Source of the DNA: Micractinium sp. NFX-FRZ
Taxonomy: Eukaryota; Chlorophyta; Trebouxiophyceae; Chlorellales; Chlorellaceae
DNA: 64,000 nucleotides
Assembly: GCA_029339195.1 (NCBI GenBank)
Contig: JAPTJF010000349.1
Coordinates: forward strand, 1 to 64,000
Reading direction: 5' to 3'
Within the stretch, counting starts at the first letter, position 1; the number at the start of each line of letters is the position of its first letter. A program made the translations under genes and the position numbers. This document shows, piece by piece, positions 46,101-57,400 of the stretch. Under the pieces are notes generated by a model, which was given only the letters and a program-made list of their open reading frames with translations, searched no databases and had not been told where the DNA came from.

Positions 46101-47072
46101 CTCGATGTGTTCACAGGCAAATTGCAATCACCTTCCACTGTAGCCACCCTCGCCTCTAGCTACACGTGCTGCAACTGCGCGCCCCTGCCCACAACCCGCC
46201 CGCTCAGCCACTGCCCACCCAGCCGCCCTGCCAACACCTCGCCCAGTCAGCGCTCACCGCAGGCAGGGCGCCGAGTTCTTGATAAAGTCCAGGGTGGCCA
46301 GCAGCGTGGAGACTGATGCGCGGAAGCGCTGCTCGCTGCTGACGTAGCCCAGGCAGGAGAGGGAGGAGCGGGGGGCGGCCACATTGTGGTGGAACTCCAG
46401 CCGCCGCACCTTGATGCAGCGCAGCCAGGCGATGAGCGGCGCCGACGGCGGGCAGGCCACGTCAAGGGGCATCTGCATCGTGCAGAGGGTATGGGGTGCA
46501 GGCAGCGGCAAGGAGGTTGAAGGGAGGGACGGGCACGCGGCAACAGCGCCTCAGCGGGCACAGGGAGCGTGGGCACACAGTGCCCACCGCCCCCGGGCGG
46601 AGGCGGCGCCTCCGCAGCCCTGCCAGCAGCCCCGCGGCCCCCAGCCAGCGGTGGTCCAACGTGATCACTATGACAAGGGGGGCGCAGCCCCCCTTAGAGG
46701 CAAAGGGGGCGGCGCTAGGGCGGCACCCAAGCCCAAATGTGGGGTTTTGGAACGCCAGGGCGCCCGAACGCCAGGAGGCGCGCGATGCCCCTTGGGTCCG
46801 CCTCCACATGCCCTCTGAGCATGGCCTAAGGCTGTCCAGGCGCGGTATCAGCGCAGGCAGCGGCAGCGCGCTTCCCGAGTGCGCACCTCCTTGGCTACAG
46901 CTCGCCAGTGCTTGCACACGCTTCGCACCGAGCTCCATACTTTCACACCGTGCTCCTCGCCGTGTGTGAGAGGCTCCAGGCACAGCCGCAGCACCGTCTC
47001 GTGCAGGCTTCCCCATCCGCCCTGCTGCTGCCGCCCGCAGGCAGCGGGGGATTTCTTGCGCTGCCTGCGCAT
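40120..47072 (-). CDS. F-box/LRR-like protein with long polyglutamine tracts
   Basis: The start at 47072 opens a clean 62-codon exon (47072-46887) ending in an F-box-like segment (LHETVLRLCLEPLTHG, then SSVRSVCKHWRAVAKE). The next exon, 46472-46258, joins in phase. Further exons carry leucine-rich-repeat-like stretches (VRRLEFHHNVAAP, EALERVSMSGA, GLPCLREVAAAGYG, TVRRLDLQV, LDELALAAQRPL). Downstream are LARHFQSLHVEQRMLAV, a large exon at about 42630-41480 with many runs of four to nine Gln mixed with Ala and MQLM, an acidic segment (DGDDDEMPELLEDGGDSEDE), and a C-terminal domain beginning MPDDRLSDVTIRHEALFSAAG. F-box proteins recruit substrates to SCF ubiquitin ligases, with LRRs as the recognition surface; that role is inferred. 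I did not settle all exon edges in 40800-46200. Confidence 0.65.
41795..42185 (-). repeat. CAG/CTG repeat block encoding polyglutamine
   Basis: About 390 bases of interrupted CAG repeats (CTG on the plus strand) encode Gln runs with MQLM spacers, followed by GCG/GCC codons encoding polyalanine. The units around MQLMQQQQ are themselves tandemly duplicated. Related shorter tracts lie at about 40440-40500 and 41098-41122. Confidence 0.9.
43525..43710 (-). repeat. Tandem intron repeat copying an acceptor (F-box gene)
   Basis: The acceptor CTCCAG followed by GTGGG, real at about 43430, recurs 107 bases away at 43528 next to a run of 13 A (43509-43521). GGGCAGAGGCATTGGCAAC then repeats at about 43551 and 43661. 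Confidence 0.8.
43836..43890 (-). repeat. Ghost copy of the HFQSLHVEQRML exon end
   Basis: CGCCAGCATGCGCTG and CTCTGGAAGTGGCG(G/C)GCCAGCAC repeat the true exon at 43954 onward with a 118-base offset. The copy contains small indels that break the frame. Confidence 0.9.
45562..45592 (-). repeat. Ghost copy of an LRR exon start
   Basis: The plus strand reads TTGCACACCTCG at 45567, matching the true exon start at 45450 (EVCKLG on the minus strand), 117 bases apart. The AG of the acceptor is degraded. Confidence 0.75.
46473..46886. other. First intron of F-box gene with palindromic segment
   Basis: This intron includes two short perfect palindromes: CGGAGGCG-G-CGCCTCCG at 46598-46614 and AAGGGGGGC-GCA-GCCCCCCTT at 46675-46695. 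The surrounding 300 bases differ in style from the other introns and may be an inserted dispersed element. No terminal repeats or target-site duplications were found by eye. Confidence 0.4.
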
Positions 47073-47639
47073 GGCGTCGCCGCTGAGCCGAGATCTGCGC
47101 GTCGCAGGCGCTTTGAAAAGCATAAAGAGCACAGCGGCGGCGCCCACGCTGTGGCGGCACCTCGTGCAGGCGGGACGGCGGCGCCGCCAATCTGGCGGGG
47201 TTGTGCACTGGCCAGGCACAATTGGGGCCGCTGTGTCAGTTCTGGACACTTTGGGAACAGTGGAAGCCCGATATCTGGCGCTGCACATCAATAACTGTCC
47301 GCACGTGGCTGGTCAAGCTGCCAAACCCGGGACGACACCCTGCTGAGCTGGCGGTCTCAGCAGGTGCTGTGAAACATTGAACATGCCTTAACATGCACAT
47401 GCAGCAACAATTGTAACGCACACCGTTTGGGCGGGATCTGTGTTGACTAAGCAAGCGATGCAAACATGCAGGCCTTGGAGAAAGCGGGCGGTACTGGGGT
47501 CCCGCCTGCTCTCCCAAGCATCGATCAAAGCAGCTTTGAGGTGGCCAAAAGGCCTCGGTGGCAAGGTGCTTGATCCTTTCCCAGAACCTTGTGTCTGGGC
47601 CTGCGACCCTCCCGCCTACCCCCGCCACGTCGTTCCCCT
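47073..47639. promoter_or_regulatory. F-box gene promoter and ALKBH 3' region
   Basis: This 567-base spacer lies between two minus-strand genes. It carries the F-box gene's 5' flank and the demethylase 3' untranslated region. I see nothing further of note. Confidence 0.4.
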
Positions 47640-50600
47640 TTACTTGATCGTGATGGCGCCGCCACGCAGCCGCCCGTGCCCCAGGCCCCCTGCCGCCGCC
47701 TCCCAGAAGCCCTTGAGCGGGGCCCCCTGCTCCTGCTCCAGCCGCTTCACCTCCCGAAACACCGCCGGCTCGTGGGCGGGCCCAATCCTGTGGGGAAGGC
47801 AGGGGCAGGGTGGGTGGGGTTTTTTCGATGGCAAGTGAGAAACATGTGCATTGCTCCTGCTCCAGCCGCTCCTCACATCCCACTGCTGGCTCACAGGCAT
47901 GTGTGGCCAACCCTGCCCCAGGGGAGGGTGGGAACGCATGGTGTGGCACTCAAGTGGGCACTCAAGTTCCGACGTGATGACGGTGCAGCAAGCGTCCCCA
48001 GCGGGCATTAGTGCAACTTCCCACCACCGACACCCCCCAGATTGAGCACCCGGCCCCCTCCACAGCTAGTTGCCTGCGCTCGCTCACTTGCGCAGGGTGA
48101 TGGAGATGCGGCGCGCTTCCACAGGTGGCACGCAGTGCATGGCGTGGTCGCCGCCATAGCCCTTGAGCACCAGGCAGGAGCCTGCAGGCGTGGGAGTGTG
48201 GGAGTGAGTATTGAGTAGGTGCCGCCTGGGCAGCGCTGGCTCGCAACTGAGGCAGGCCTGTTCCACTGCACAGCAGTGTGCACCATGCCGGCCAGGCTGC
48301 GCTGCACATGCGTGATCAGGCGGCACAGCCCCACCCCCCACCCCCTTACACCCCACACCCAGCACCCCCCAACCCCAACCCCACCCACCGGTGGGCAGCG
48401 GGATGTGGAAGGGCGCGCCGCCCTGCGCCTCGAACCGCCCGGGGCCCGCCGGCACCAGGCGCTGCCCAAACATGATGCACTCCTCGCTCACAAAGGAGAG
48501 CGTGCAGAAGGGGCGGGTGAAGTCGTGGTGGTCGACGTGCGGCGGGATGCAGTCGCCCTGCGGGGGGGGCAGGGGTGGGATGGGCAGGTCGGGAGAGACA
48601 GGAGCCAGGCAGGGGATGGGGCACTTGTGATGGCAGGCACGCCCGGCGGGAGCGCACGAAACATGTGGGGCAGGTAGTGGGGTAGGGGAAGGGATGAAGA
48701 GCGGCACCAACGCAACGCACCCACCAGTCCTGTTGCCGGCTTCCTCTTACCGGCTGTCTCTTACGGTAAGGTGTGTGCAAACTCACCTTCTCGTAAGATG
48801 TTGATGACGGGCTGAGTTGGGCTCCTTGCCACGCGGCCGCACCCACACCCACCACATTCCTCTTACTGGCTTTCTCGTAGGATAAGGTGTGTATATACTA
48901 AAGTGTACCTCACCTTCTCGTAGATGTTGATGATGGCGGAGTTGGGCTCCCTGCCGCGCGGCAGCACCCCCCACCGCGTCAGCCGGCGGCACAGCGCCAC
49001 CAGCAGGGGGGGCATCGGCTCCACCACCTCCTCAGGGATGATGCCTGCCCGCCAGGTGGGCACATGGGTAGAAAGTGTAAGCTTGGCTACCCAGTTTGGC
49101 TCCTTGTAACAGCCGAAGCACCCAAACCGCTTGGTCACCCGCCCCATCGGCAGCCCACGTGTCCGGAGCCCAACACGTACTGGACAGCTGGCAGCACCTC
49201 GAACCCTTCTCACCGGGGTCCCGCCCCTGCGCGTCCCGAGCGTAGTTGTAGCAGCACCCAAACTGCATCGTCACCCGCCCCTTGCCGGGCAGCCACTTCT
49301 TGGGGGCGGAGAAGGTTCGCCCCCGCAGGTGGCCCGTCTTGCCCTGCGCAGGTTTGAGCAGGGAGGGGCGGGGAGAGGGGGAAGTGGTGTGGGTTGGAGC
49401 AGCAGGCGGGCGCGGCGAGTGTGGCGGAGCAGCGGGTGTGTGGTGGGGTCTTCTTGACCACCAGGCCTCGCCACAAGCAGTCTCATCAATATGGCCCAGG
49501 CACCCACCGCCACCCAAGCTGTCCAATACGAGAGTATGAAACCTGCAGTACCTCACCTGCGCCACCCAGTGTTCAACCGCGTCCACCACCAGTGCCTGCT
49601 CTGCTGCCGAAAGAACGTTGCAGTGCAGCTCCAGACCCTCCACTACGTTCACTGCAGGCAGGCAGGCAGGCAGCAGGGGGGGCAGTGGGGCAGCCGGGTT
49701 GGCTGGCAGGAAAACAAGCTCATGTTGCGCTGCTGCTCCCATGTGCACACGGAGGGGGTGCGGTGCGTGAAAAGGAAAGCATGCAGGTTGGCAGGAGGGT
49801 GTAGGGCAGCAAGCGCCAAGTCCCGCAGGCAGTTTCCTCTGGCCTCAGCCTCACCGCAGCCTCGCTTGCTGGATGACTACGGTACTACTTACTACTTTAC
49901 TACTTACTACTTACTACTTTACTACTGACGCTACCTTCTGCAGCAGTCCAGATCCACGCCTACCCGCACACTCGCTGCCTGCTGCCAGCTGTCGGCCACC
50001 CACCCACCCACCTGGCTGATGCGTCCTGATGTGCTTCTCAGTGTGCTCAAACATCTGCCGCCGCACCAGCCTGCGTCACGCGGGGGCGGCCGTCGGGGTG
50101 GGGTGTGGGCAGGTGTGGAAGGGTGCCGCGCCACAGGGAAGTCGGGAAGCAGGGGGCAGTGGGCCGAGTAAACGCCACAGGGGCGTGCAGCAGTGGCACG
50201 CAAGGCTGGGCTGGGCCACAAATTCTGATGCCACTGATGCACGCCAAGCACGCCATGGCCGTGCAGCTGCCTGTACTGCCCACACGCAAGCAGGCCAAAC
50301 CAACGCCCCCTGCCCCGCCGGCCCTGCCCCGCCCCACCTGCGCCGCTCGGCATCGGGAGTGTGGTCTCCAGACACCCTGAGCCCTGACCGAGCCTCCACT
50401 TCCTCCACCCCAGGGCCCCCGCCAGGGATGGGCGCCCGCTGCTGCGCCTGCGCCTGCGGCGCCTGTGGCAGGGCTGGGGCGCTGGCTGCCAGTTTGTTGC
50501 GCAGGCTCTGGGTGGCCCACGCGTTGCCCCAGCCGGGGGCGCCCCTCCCCGCGCCACCGTTGGCTGGGGCCGCCACTGCCAGGGAGGGGAAGCCCTGCAA

Positions 50601-53020
50601 GGGAAGCAGAGGGGCGGGGCAGCGCAGGGGGAGGAGCAAGCGTAACTTCAGAGCTGATCTGCATGCTTGGGAGCACCGGTTTTGAGCCCCATGATTTACG
50701 GGTGGGGAGCAGCTTCTTGCACATGCTTTGGTGCACACCTTGCTCGGTTATCGGTTCTGAGCGCACCCAACCTCCCCATCCCTGCCACAGCACACCTGCG
50801 CCCCTGCCTGCCTGCTCCGCTCAGCCGCCTCCTGACAGTGTCCCTGCCCGCGCCTCACCTCCTCCTGCCCCTCTGGGGGAGTGGGCGCGTCCGGTGGCGA
50901 GCCGGGCGACTTGGCTGCTGGCCCGGCAGGCCCCGCGCCGGCGCCGCCTCGGCCTCGGCCCCATGACCGCTGCGGCACGGCGGGGACAGCGGCCGAGGCG
51001 GGGCCGCCCTGCGGCCTGCCACCCAGCCCTGCTGCCTTCATGGCTGTGCTCAGATCTTCGTCGTCAGAATCACTGGCAGCTGCCAGGGCGGCTGCCAGGG
51101 CAGCATCGTTTTCGGTGCCAGGGACAGCGTGCCTGGCGGGCGCCTGCGCCTGCTGCGCCTGCTGAGCTGGCTCTGCTGCGGCGCCACCGTTCTGCTGCTG
51201 CGCTGCCGGCTGCGCCTGCTGGGCGGGCGGCTGGGGAGGCGGATGTGCGGCGCGGCCGGGCATGGGGAAGGCGGCCAGGGGAGACTGCAGGGCGGGCAGG
51301 GCAAGGAGGTCAGGCGAGCCAAGCCAGCATGCCAAGGAGGTCAGGCCAGGCCAGGCCAGCATTGCACAGTGCCTCGCAACACTGGCGCACAGCAGCTCTT
51401 CCATAGTAGCAGCATGTCTAAGACGCAAGCAGCAACAGAAGCACCGCAACACGGTGCCACAACCACCAAGCATTCTCACCGCCACAGGCGCCTTGGGCTG
51501 CGCCGGCGGGGCCGGCGCGGGCGGTGCTTCAAAGCCGGGGGGTGCGCTGCCTGCCGCCTGGTGGCCAGCACCTTTGCCGGGCAGCGGCACTGCAACAACG
51601 GCAGCCGGCTGCTGCCTCTGCCCTGCCTGCTGCCCGCCCGCTTGCAGCTGCACCGCCCGAGGCACAAATTCCTGGGAGGTGTGGGTCAGTGTGCCACTGC
51701 CTTCGGGGCTGAGGCTGGGGGACCCGGCCGGTCGTGCGGCCGCAGCAGGAGCGGCAAAGCCCGGCGGGGCGCCACGTGTGTGTGGCCGCGGTGCAGGTGC
51801 AGCAGCGCCGACGGCAGGGGCAGGTGGGGCGGTGCCAGCCACCGCAGGCGGCATGCCGATCTGCTGCGGCTGAACAGGCAGCAGGGGCGGGCTGGCTGCT
51901 GCAGGGGCGGCCTGCTGCTGGTGGGGCTGCTGCTGGGGCTGCACCAGCACTGGCTGCGGCTGCTGGTGAGGGTGGCCTGGCTGCGGGTAGTAGGGGTGCG
52001 ACATGTAGTACTGCTGCTGGCCTGCCATCTGCTGCTGTGCCGGCTGGTGATACGCCTGCCCCTGCCCCTGAACCTGCTGAGGCTGCTGCATCGCCATGTA
52101 GCCCTGCTGGCTGTTGAACATCACCACTGCCGGCTGGTGCTGCTGCTGTGGTGCGTGCGGCGGCGGCAGGTGCTGCACGATCATGTTGGCGCCAGGCTGA
52201 CCGCCAGGCACCGCCCCTGCTGGCACCATCACCATGTGCTGCTGCTGCTGCTGCTGCATGTGCTGCACAGGCACCATGTGCGGCTGCTGCTGCTGCTGCT
52301 GCTGCATGTGCTGCACAGCGTACATGTGCTGCGGCTGCTGCTGCACAGGCACCGCCACTAGCTGGGGCTGCTGCGCAACGTACGGGTGGTGATGCTGGGT
52401 CTCATGGGGCTGCTGTGCGTGCTGTGCTGCTGCCGGGGCGGCTGCAGACAGGGGAGTGGAGCGCAGAGGGGTGATGGGCGGGGCAGAAGGCGGGATGCAA
52501 GGGTGCCTCCTGTAAGCAGGGCTGCACGGGCACCCAACCACCTGACACACAACCAGCCCTTCAGCAGCCTGCTCTTTCCGCGCGGATGGCAATCCAACCT
52601 TCCCCCGTTGCGCGCCCACACCAAGCGCCAGCCCAGCCCTGAGCCTCCCTCCCTTGCCAGATCGCCCGCCAAGCACCCACCTGCAACCGCTGCTTGCGCC
52701 GCCGCTTGTGCCGCCGCCTCTGCAGCATCCTCCCCGCCCAGCGCAGCTACCAGCTCCGCCTCCTGCTGCTCCTCAGCTGACAACTCTTTCTTCAAACGCT
52801 GCACCTTCCGCCGCAGCTCAGTCAGCTCGTGCTCCTCCTCATGCAAGCGGCGCTTTGAGGAGGCAATACGCTGGCGAAGCTCCCACAGCTGGCGCCCCAA
52901 AGGCGCGCCGCTGGCGCCGCTGTCGCCCTCTGTGGCAGCACCCATCGGATCGGGTGCAAAGCAGGGCAGATGAAAGGTATCCTGCAATGGAGCCGGGACG
53001 AGCGGCGGCCGGGTGGGCAC
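47640..53020 (-). CDS. ALKBH9/10-like Fe(II)/2OG RNA demethylase
   Basis: Fe(II)/2-oxoglutarate dioxygenases of the plant ALKBH9/10 group remove N6-methyladenosine from mRNA. The catalytic domain is at the C-terminus: NVVEGLELHCNVLSAAEQAL, RTFSAPKKWLPGKGRVTMQF, GCCYNYARDAQGRDPG, EPNSAIINIYEKGDCIPPHV, DHHDFTRPFCTLSFVSE, and HCVPPVEARRISITLRK. The iron ligands HxD and the distal His, and the Arg of RISIT that would bind 2-oxoglutarate, are present. The N-terminus has a coiled coil (RRLHEEEHELTELRRKVQRL), then about 320 residues rich in Gln, Pro and His, with a PAM2-like LTHTSQEFVP and two PPGF motifs. The last exons are 48095-48180 region and 47790-47640. The start is uncertain: ATG 53020, ATG 52945, or an upstream exon using the acceptor near 52983. 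Confidence 0.85.
48787..48840 (-). repeat. Ghost copy of an ALKBH exon end and donor
   Basis: The minus strand repeats the EPNSAIINIYEK-coding end and its GTGAG donor, 127 bases past the real junction at 48914. Single-base indels spoil the frame, but the donor is intact, and the following ACACACCTTA..AAGAG tail is also duplicated. Confidence 0.92.
49090..49160 (-). repeat. Ghost copy of the GRVTMQFGCCYNY exon
   Basis: The minus strand reads roughly GRVTKRFGCFGCYKE, a decayed copy of the catalytic-domain exon, 136 bases from the true one (CACCCGCCCC at 49272 versus 49136). Confidence 0.88.
49877..49926. repeat. TACTACTT microsatellite in ALKBH intron
   Basis: About 50 bases of repeated TACT/ACTACTT units lie within an intron of the demethylase gene. 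Confidence 0.9.
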
Positions 53021-54413
53021 AGGCGGCAGCGGCGGCGGTGGTGGGGGCGACGGGGGCGGCTGGTGGGCTGGGTGGTGCGGACGACGGCAGCGCCGATGCC
53101 CACAACGCCCAGTGCTTCATCGGGCAGTCCTATACGACATGTCCAACGCCCGCCTGCCCAGCCACACTCTCGGGAGAAGTGCGCACCTTGTGGCGCGGCT
53201 CGGGCCCCGAGTCGGGGGCTCTTCTTGCCGATGAGAGCTCGGCAATGAATGCCTTGCTACTGCCAAATATTCCTAGCAATCCGCAGGGCGGCAACGGGGC
53301 CCCACCCTTGCGAAAGCTGGGTTGCGAGCCCGGACCGAATACTGAGACAAGCCCGCAACACCCGGACGACCGTAATGCGGGCGGGACGACTACATGCAAG
53401 CGATCCAACGCACCGAGCCGATGAGGCCCCTGCCCAGGCGCAGCGCAGCGGCGCGGGGCGGCGGCAGCGCTCTGCACCATGGGCAGGCGGCAGGCGGCAA
53501 AGCAGTTGACTGCATGCATCTGGGACCCCTTATCGGCATGCCACGTAGTTTTACATCATGATGTGGAAATATTCAACCACGTACACGGGAGACGGAGTCT
53601 GTGAAGGAGCATGCATCATGCAAGCGGTGCTGCCCCCATCGATGCAGCGGGCTGCCAGACGGGACAGCAGCGCATTCCTGCGCCGGCGGCAAAACCACAA
53701 CGCCTGCACCGCTAGGCAGGGCAGGACGCTGTGCGGCAGGGGCGTGAAGGCCGGGGGAGGAATGCAGGAATGGCGGCCAGCAGCGGAGTGCCTGGCGGCT
53801 GCCTGTGCGGGGGTGCAACTCATCTGCCAGGCAGCGGCTCAGGGTTCCAATGTAAAAAGGAGACACAACGAGTTGAAATGTTCCATATGCTTTGATCATT
53901 ACACTACAGTTCTCTAGCAGGATGCCCATGAGTGTGAAGTCTGCCCACCCCTGCACACCCAGCGGCAGGCAGCTTCTTGCGTCGTCAAGTAGCTAGCAAC
54001 GGGGACCCTTGGTTCTTCTGCGCGCCTGCTGTACGTTCGTTGTTACCAGCTGTTGTAGTTTGTATTGGCACCCAGCATTGCCCTGCGCCGCACCGAGGCA
54101 GCGGCTCCGAGACACAGTGATGAGCTGAGGCTCCGCCGATTGGCAGCCCTGAGGGCCTGAGATTGGCGGCAGCTTGAGCCTAGTAGGATTATGCAAGCAA
54201 TTAGAGCCACCGGCAGCTCGATTTGAGGCTCCCTGAGCACCAAACGAGGCTTGGGGCGCGCAGGGCGCGCCACGCTGGCCCCCTCCTCGCTCGCAAGCTC
54301 GCTCCCGCTGCCTTTCTCGCCTAATTTCGGATTGGCGGCTGGCCTGCCCGAGATTGGCGGAGGTTTGTTAGGCGCCCGCCAATCTTTGGCGGAGAGCTCA
54401 TCACTGCCGAGAC
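53021..54413. promoter_or_regulatory. Divergent promoter region, ALKBH / bestrophin
   Basis: This 1.4 kb region lies between divergent genes. Frames here lack recognisable domains. Its right end carries a cluster of ATTGGCGG motifs close to the bestrophin start. Confidence 0.45.
54139..54383. promoter_or_regulatory. ATTGGCGG motif cluster upstream of bestrophin
   Basis: ATTGGCGG occurs at 54162-54169, 54331-54338 and 54353-54360, and inverted (CCGCCAAT) at 54376-54383. A variant ATTGGCAG is at 54139. The motif contains a CCAAT box. Four exact 8-mers within 225 bases, just before the ATG at 54414, suggest a regulatory role; the binding factor is unknown. Confidence 0.5.
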
Positions 54414-57400
54414 ATGAGCGAGAGGCGCCAGCCGCTGCTGGGCGCCGGCTGTGAGGATCTTTGCGAGGTCTTGATGCCGCAAGCGTGGAGCGGCGGCCCG
54501 CCAGGCTCGGCCGCCCTGCCCTCAGCCGCCGCCGCCGCCGCCGCCTCGGCGCCGCCCACCTCCCCGCTGCGCCGCCGCTGGTCGGTTGCCGAGGGGCTGG
54601 GCACCCCCGCCCAGAAGCTTGTGGAGGACTCGTACAGGGAGGCGCACCGCCGCAAAGTGCGGGTGGTGTTCAACTTTGTGCGCTGGAAGCAGCACCGCTC
54701 GTCCAAGCGCTATTTGCGGCACCTGCTGGGGGCCGGGTTCCATGTGCCGGAGCATGGGACAGCGACAGCCGCCTTTGACCTACCCAGCAAGGTCTGTAGC
54801 TTGGCTGCTCCTGTTTTGGCATGGCTGCTGTGGGGCTGCGGTTGGGGTTGTTGTCGGATGGGCTGTGCTTACTGTGCCTGCTGAGGTTCCGCTGGGATAC
54901 CCTGCCCAGCCTGCCCAGCACGCTTTGCAGCCGCCCCGACTCGGCGCTGGCTGGATGGAGGGAGTGGCGTCTTGCCAAGATTCTGCACCCGATGCGGAGT
55001 GCCGGCGGCTGTGCAGTGATGGTGCACACCGCCCCTGTTACACCGCATTCCGCTCTGGCGGCTTCTGATCGGCTTGGCCGCAGTCGCCAGCACCTCACCC
55101 TTGCTCCCCTCGCCTGCCGCTGCCCATCCTGCCCCACACCCCTGCGCATTCGCGATGCAGATGATCATGCTGGCGGGTCCGCTACTGTACGTGATGACCA
55201 TCGCCTGCTTAGTGGCCACGTACCATAAGCTGGCCGAGGTGAGCCAGTTTGGAGGCACTTTGGGGGGTGCTGCGGGGGGGGGCCATCAAATTTTTCCTTT
55301 GGGGGAACCAAAGGGGGTTCCTCCCGGTTTCAATCCTCCCTTGGACTTTCGCCTTTCCTGGGTGGCGGGGCCTGTGGGCTTTCTCGCCTCTGCGCACGTC
55401 AGCTTGCGCGCACCGACCACTGCGGCAGAAGTGGCTACCACACGCTGCAACTATGCACAGCACAGGGAGGGCGTGTTTTGGCTGGACAGTTCGGGAGGTG
55501 TGCTGCTGCACGATGCTGCTCTCACTGCTGCACTGTTCCGGTGCGCCACCTCCCGCCTCCCGCTGCCATTGCTGCTCTTGCCGCATGCCTCGGCTCGCCA
55601 TCGGCAGTGATGCCCCTCCCTTTTCACTCGCATGCTGGCGTTCCCACCACACCGCGGTGCTGACAGGGACCGCTGCGCTGCGCACGCCATGTTGCTGCAG
55701 GCAGGCTACGTCCCACAGGTGTCTCAGTTTAATATCGGCAACAACGCCCCCTTCTCCCTCACCTCCTTTGCCCTCTCGCTGCTCCTCGTGTTCCGGTGAG
55801 CCGGCAGGCGGCAGACGGGTGGGCGGGTGGTTGTTCTGCCTGCCTGCTTGTAGCCGCTCTGCTGCTGCTTTATGTCCGGTTTGAAATGTGCCTGGCAGCC
55901 TAAGGGCAAGCGTTTCCAGCTTCTGGATGCCCGCAACGCCTCATGAACCCCATCGGACTCTATCACACCCCAACCGCACAATGCACCCACACGGCTCCCC
56001 TTCCTTTCCGTTGCAGCACCAACGCCTCCTATGCCCGTTTCTTGGACGCCCGCAAGGCCTGGGGCTCCGTGGTCAACCGCTCGCGCGACCTTGCCCGCCA
56101 GGGCCTGGCCTACTTTCCACCCGGCCAGCCCGCGCTGCGCGCCATGCTGTGCCGCTGGGTGGTGGCCTTCAGGTGGGTCATTTGGCACTGCCTGTTACTG
56201 TTAGTAGTTAGGGTGTATTGTGCTGCCGCTGGGTGGTGGCCTTCAGGTGGGTGGGCCGCAGGGCAGCAGGTGTGGGGGGAGGGGCGGGGTGTTGTGGCTG
56301 GCATGACGGGCCTGCTTTGGAGGGCATGCCAGGCCTGCTGTGGGGTTGGGGCCTGGCGCTGGCAACCTGGCTGCTATTGCAGGCATGCTCCGCTGCGCTG
56401 CTGTGGCGTGGGATGCCAGCTGCTTCAGTGCATTACCCCACTCGTCCCCTGGGCCCCCAGCCTGACAATCGTGCCTTTCTCGCGCGGTATGCCCTCTGCC
56501 GCAGCTGGTGCTTGATGTGCTCCCTGCGAGAGGAGGGAGACGAGGGGGCAGCGCTGCGCCACGTGCTGCCCCCCGCTGAGCTGGCCGCCCTGCTGGCAGC
56601 AGACCACCGCCCAAACTACGCCCTACAGGCACGCGTGGGGGGGAGGTGGGCTGCCTTGCCCCGTGGCGGCCGCAACGCAATTAATGAAGTGCTGCGTGAT
56701 GCAAAAGGCACCCCAGCATTCGTGCTGCTTACGGCGACAGCACCGCCGCTGCTTTCCTGTGGTGGCATGTAAGTGCAAGGGACCGCCCCCGTGCTGCAGG
56801 TGCTGTCCAGCGTGGTGTGTGAGGCGCAGCAGGCACAGCAGCAGAGCCAGGCGTGCGCGCAGCAGCAGCAGGGCCCAGTGCAGCATGGTCAGCAAGGTAC
56901 GGAGCAGGCGCAGCAGGCACAGCAGCTGCAGGCACAGCAGCAGCAGCAGCAGCAGCAGTGGCAGCCGGCGGGGCTGCAGCTGAGGATGGACTCAAACCTG
57001 ACCGCGCTGGAGGTGGGGGCCGGCTGCTTTCCTTCCTACTTTGTGCGGCTGCTTGTGCCGCCCTGGAGGTGGCTGCCTGCTGTTGCTTCCCACTGTGTAC
57101 TGCTGCTTCCTACTTTGTGCTGCTTGCACCTCGCTGGAGGTGCGCTTGATTGCTGCTTCCTACCGTGTGCTGCTAATTGCTCTGCTGCTGAGGTACTGCT
57201 TTGTACCGCGCACACGACGGTTGGGTTTAGCGGGGGCACCAGCGGCAGCATGGCATGCAGCATACCCTGCATACTGCGCTCCGCTCAGGGCGCAACTCTG
57301 CCGCTGTGTTCTCCCACCGCCCACTGTGGCAGGATGCGATGGGCACGTGTGAGCGCATCCTGCGCACCCCCATCCCTCTGGCCTACACCCGCCACACCTC

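Noticed and set aside
46462..47208. 248-residue minus-strand frame through the first F-box-gene intron
   Set aside because: The F-box exon and the next exon join in phase with this segment removed, and its translation has no domain.
53551..53956. Frames of about 120 residues on both strands in the ALKBH-bestrophin spacer
   Set aside because: No recognisable motif, and the frames overlap on opposite strands; treated as non-coding.
55255..55420. Possible transposon fragment in a bestrophin intron
   Set aside because: No terminal repeats, transposase-like frame or target duplication visible; kept only as a query suggestion.
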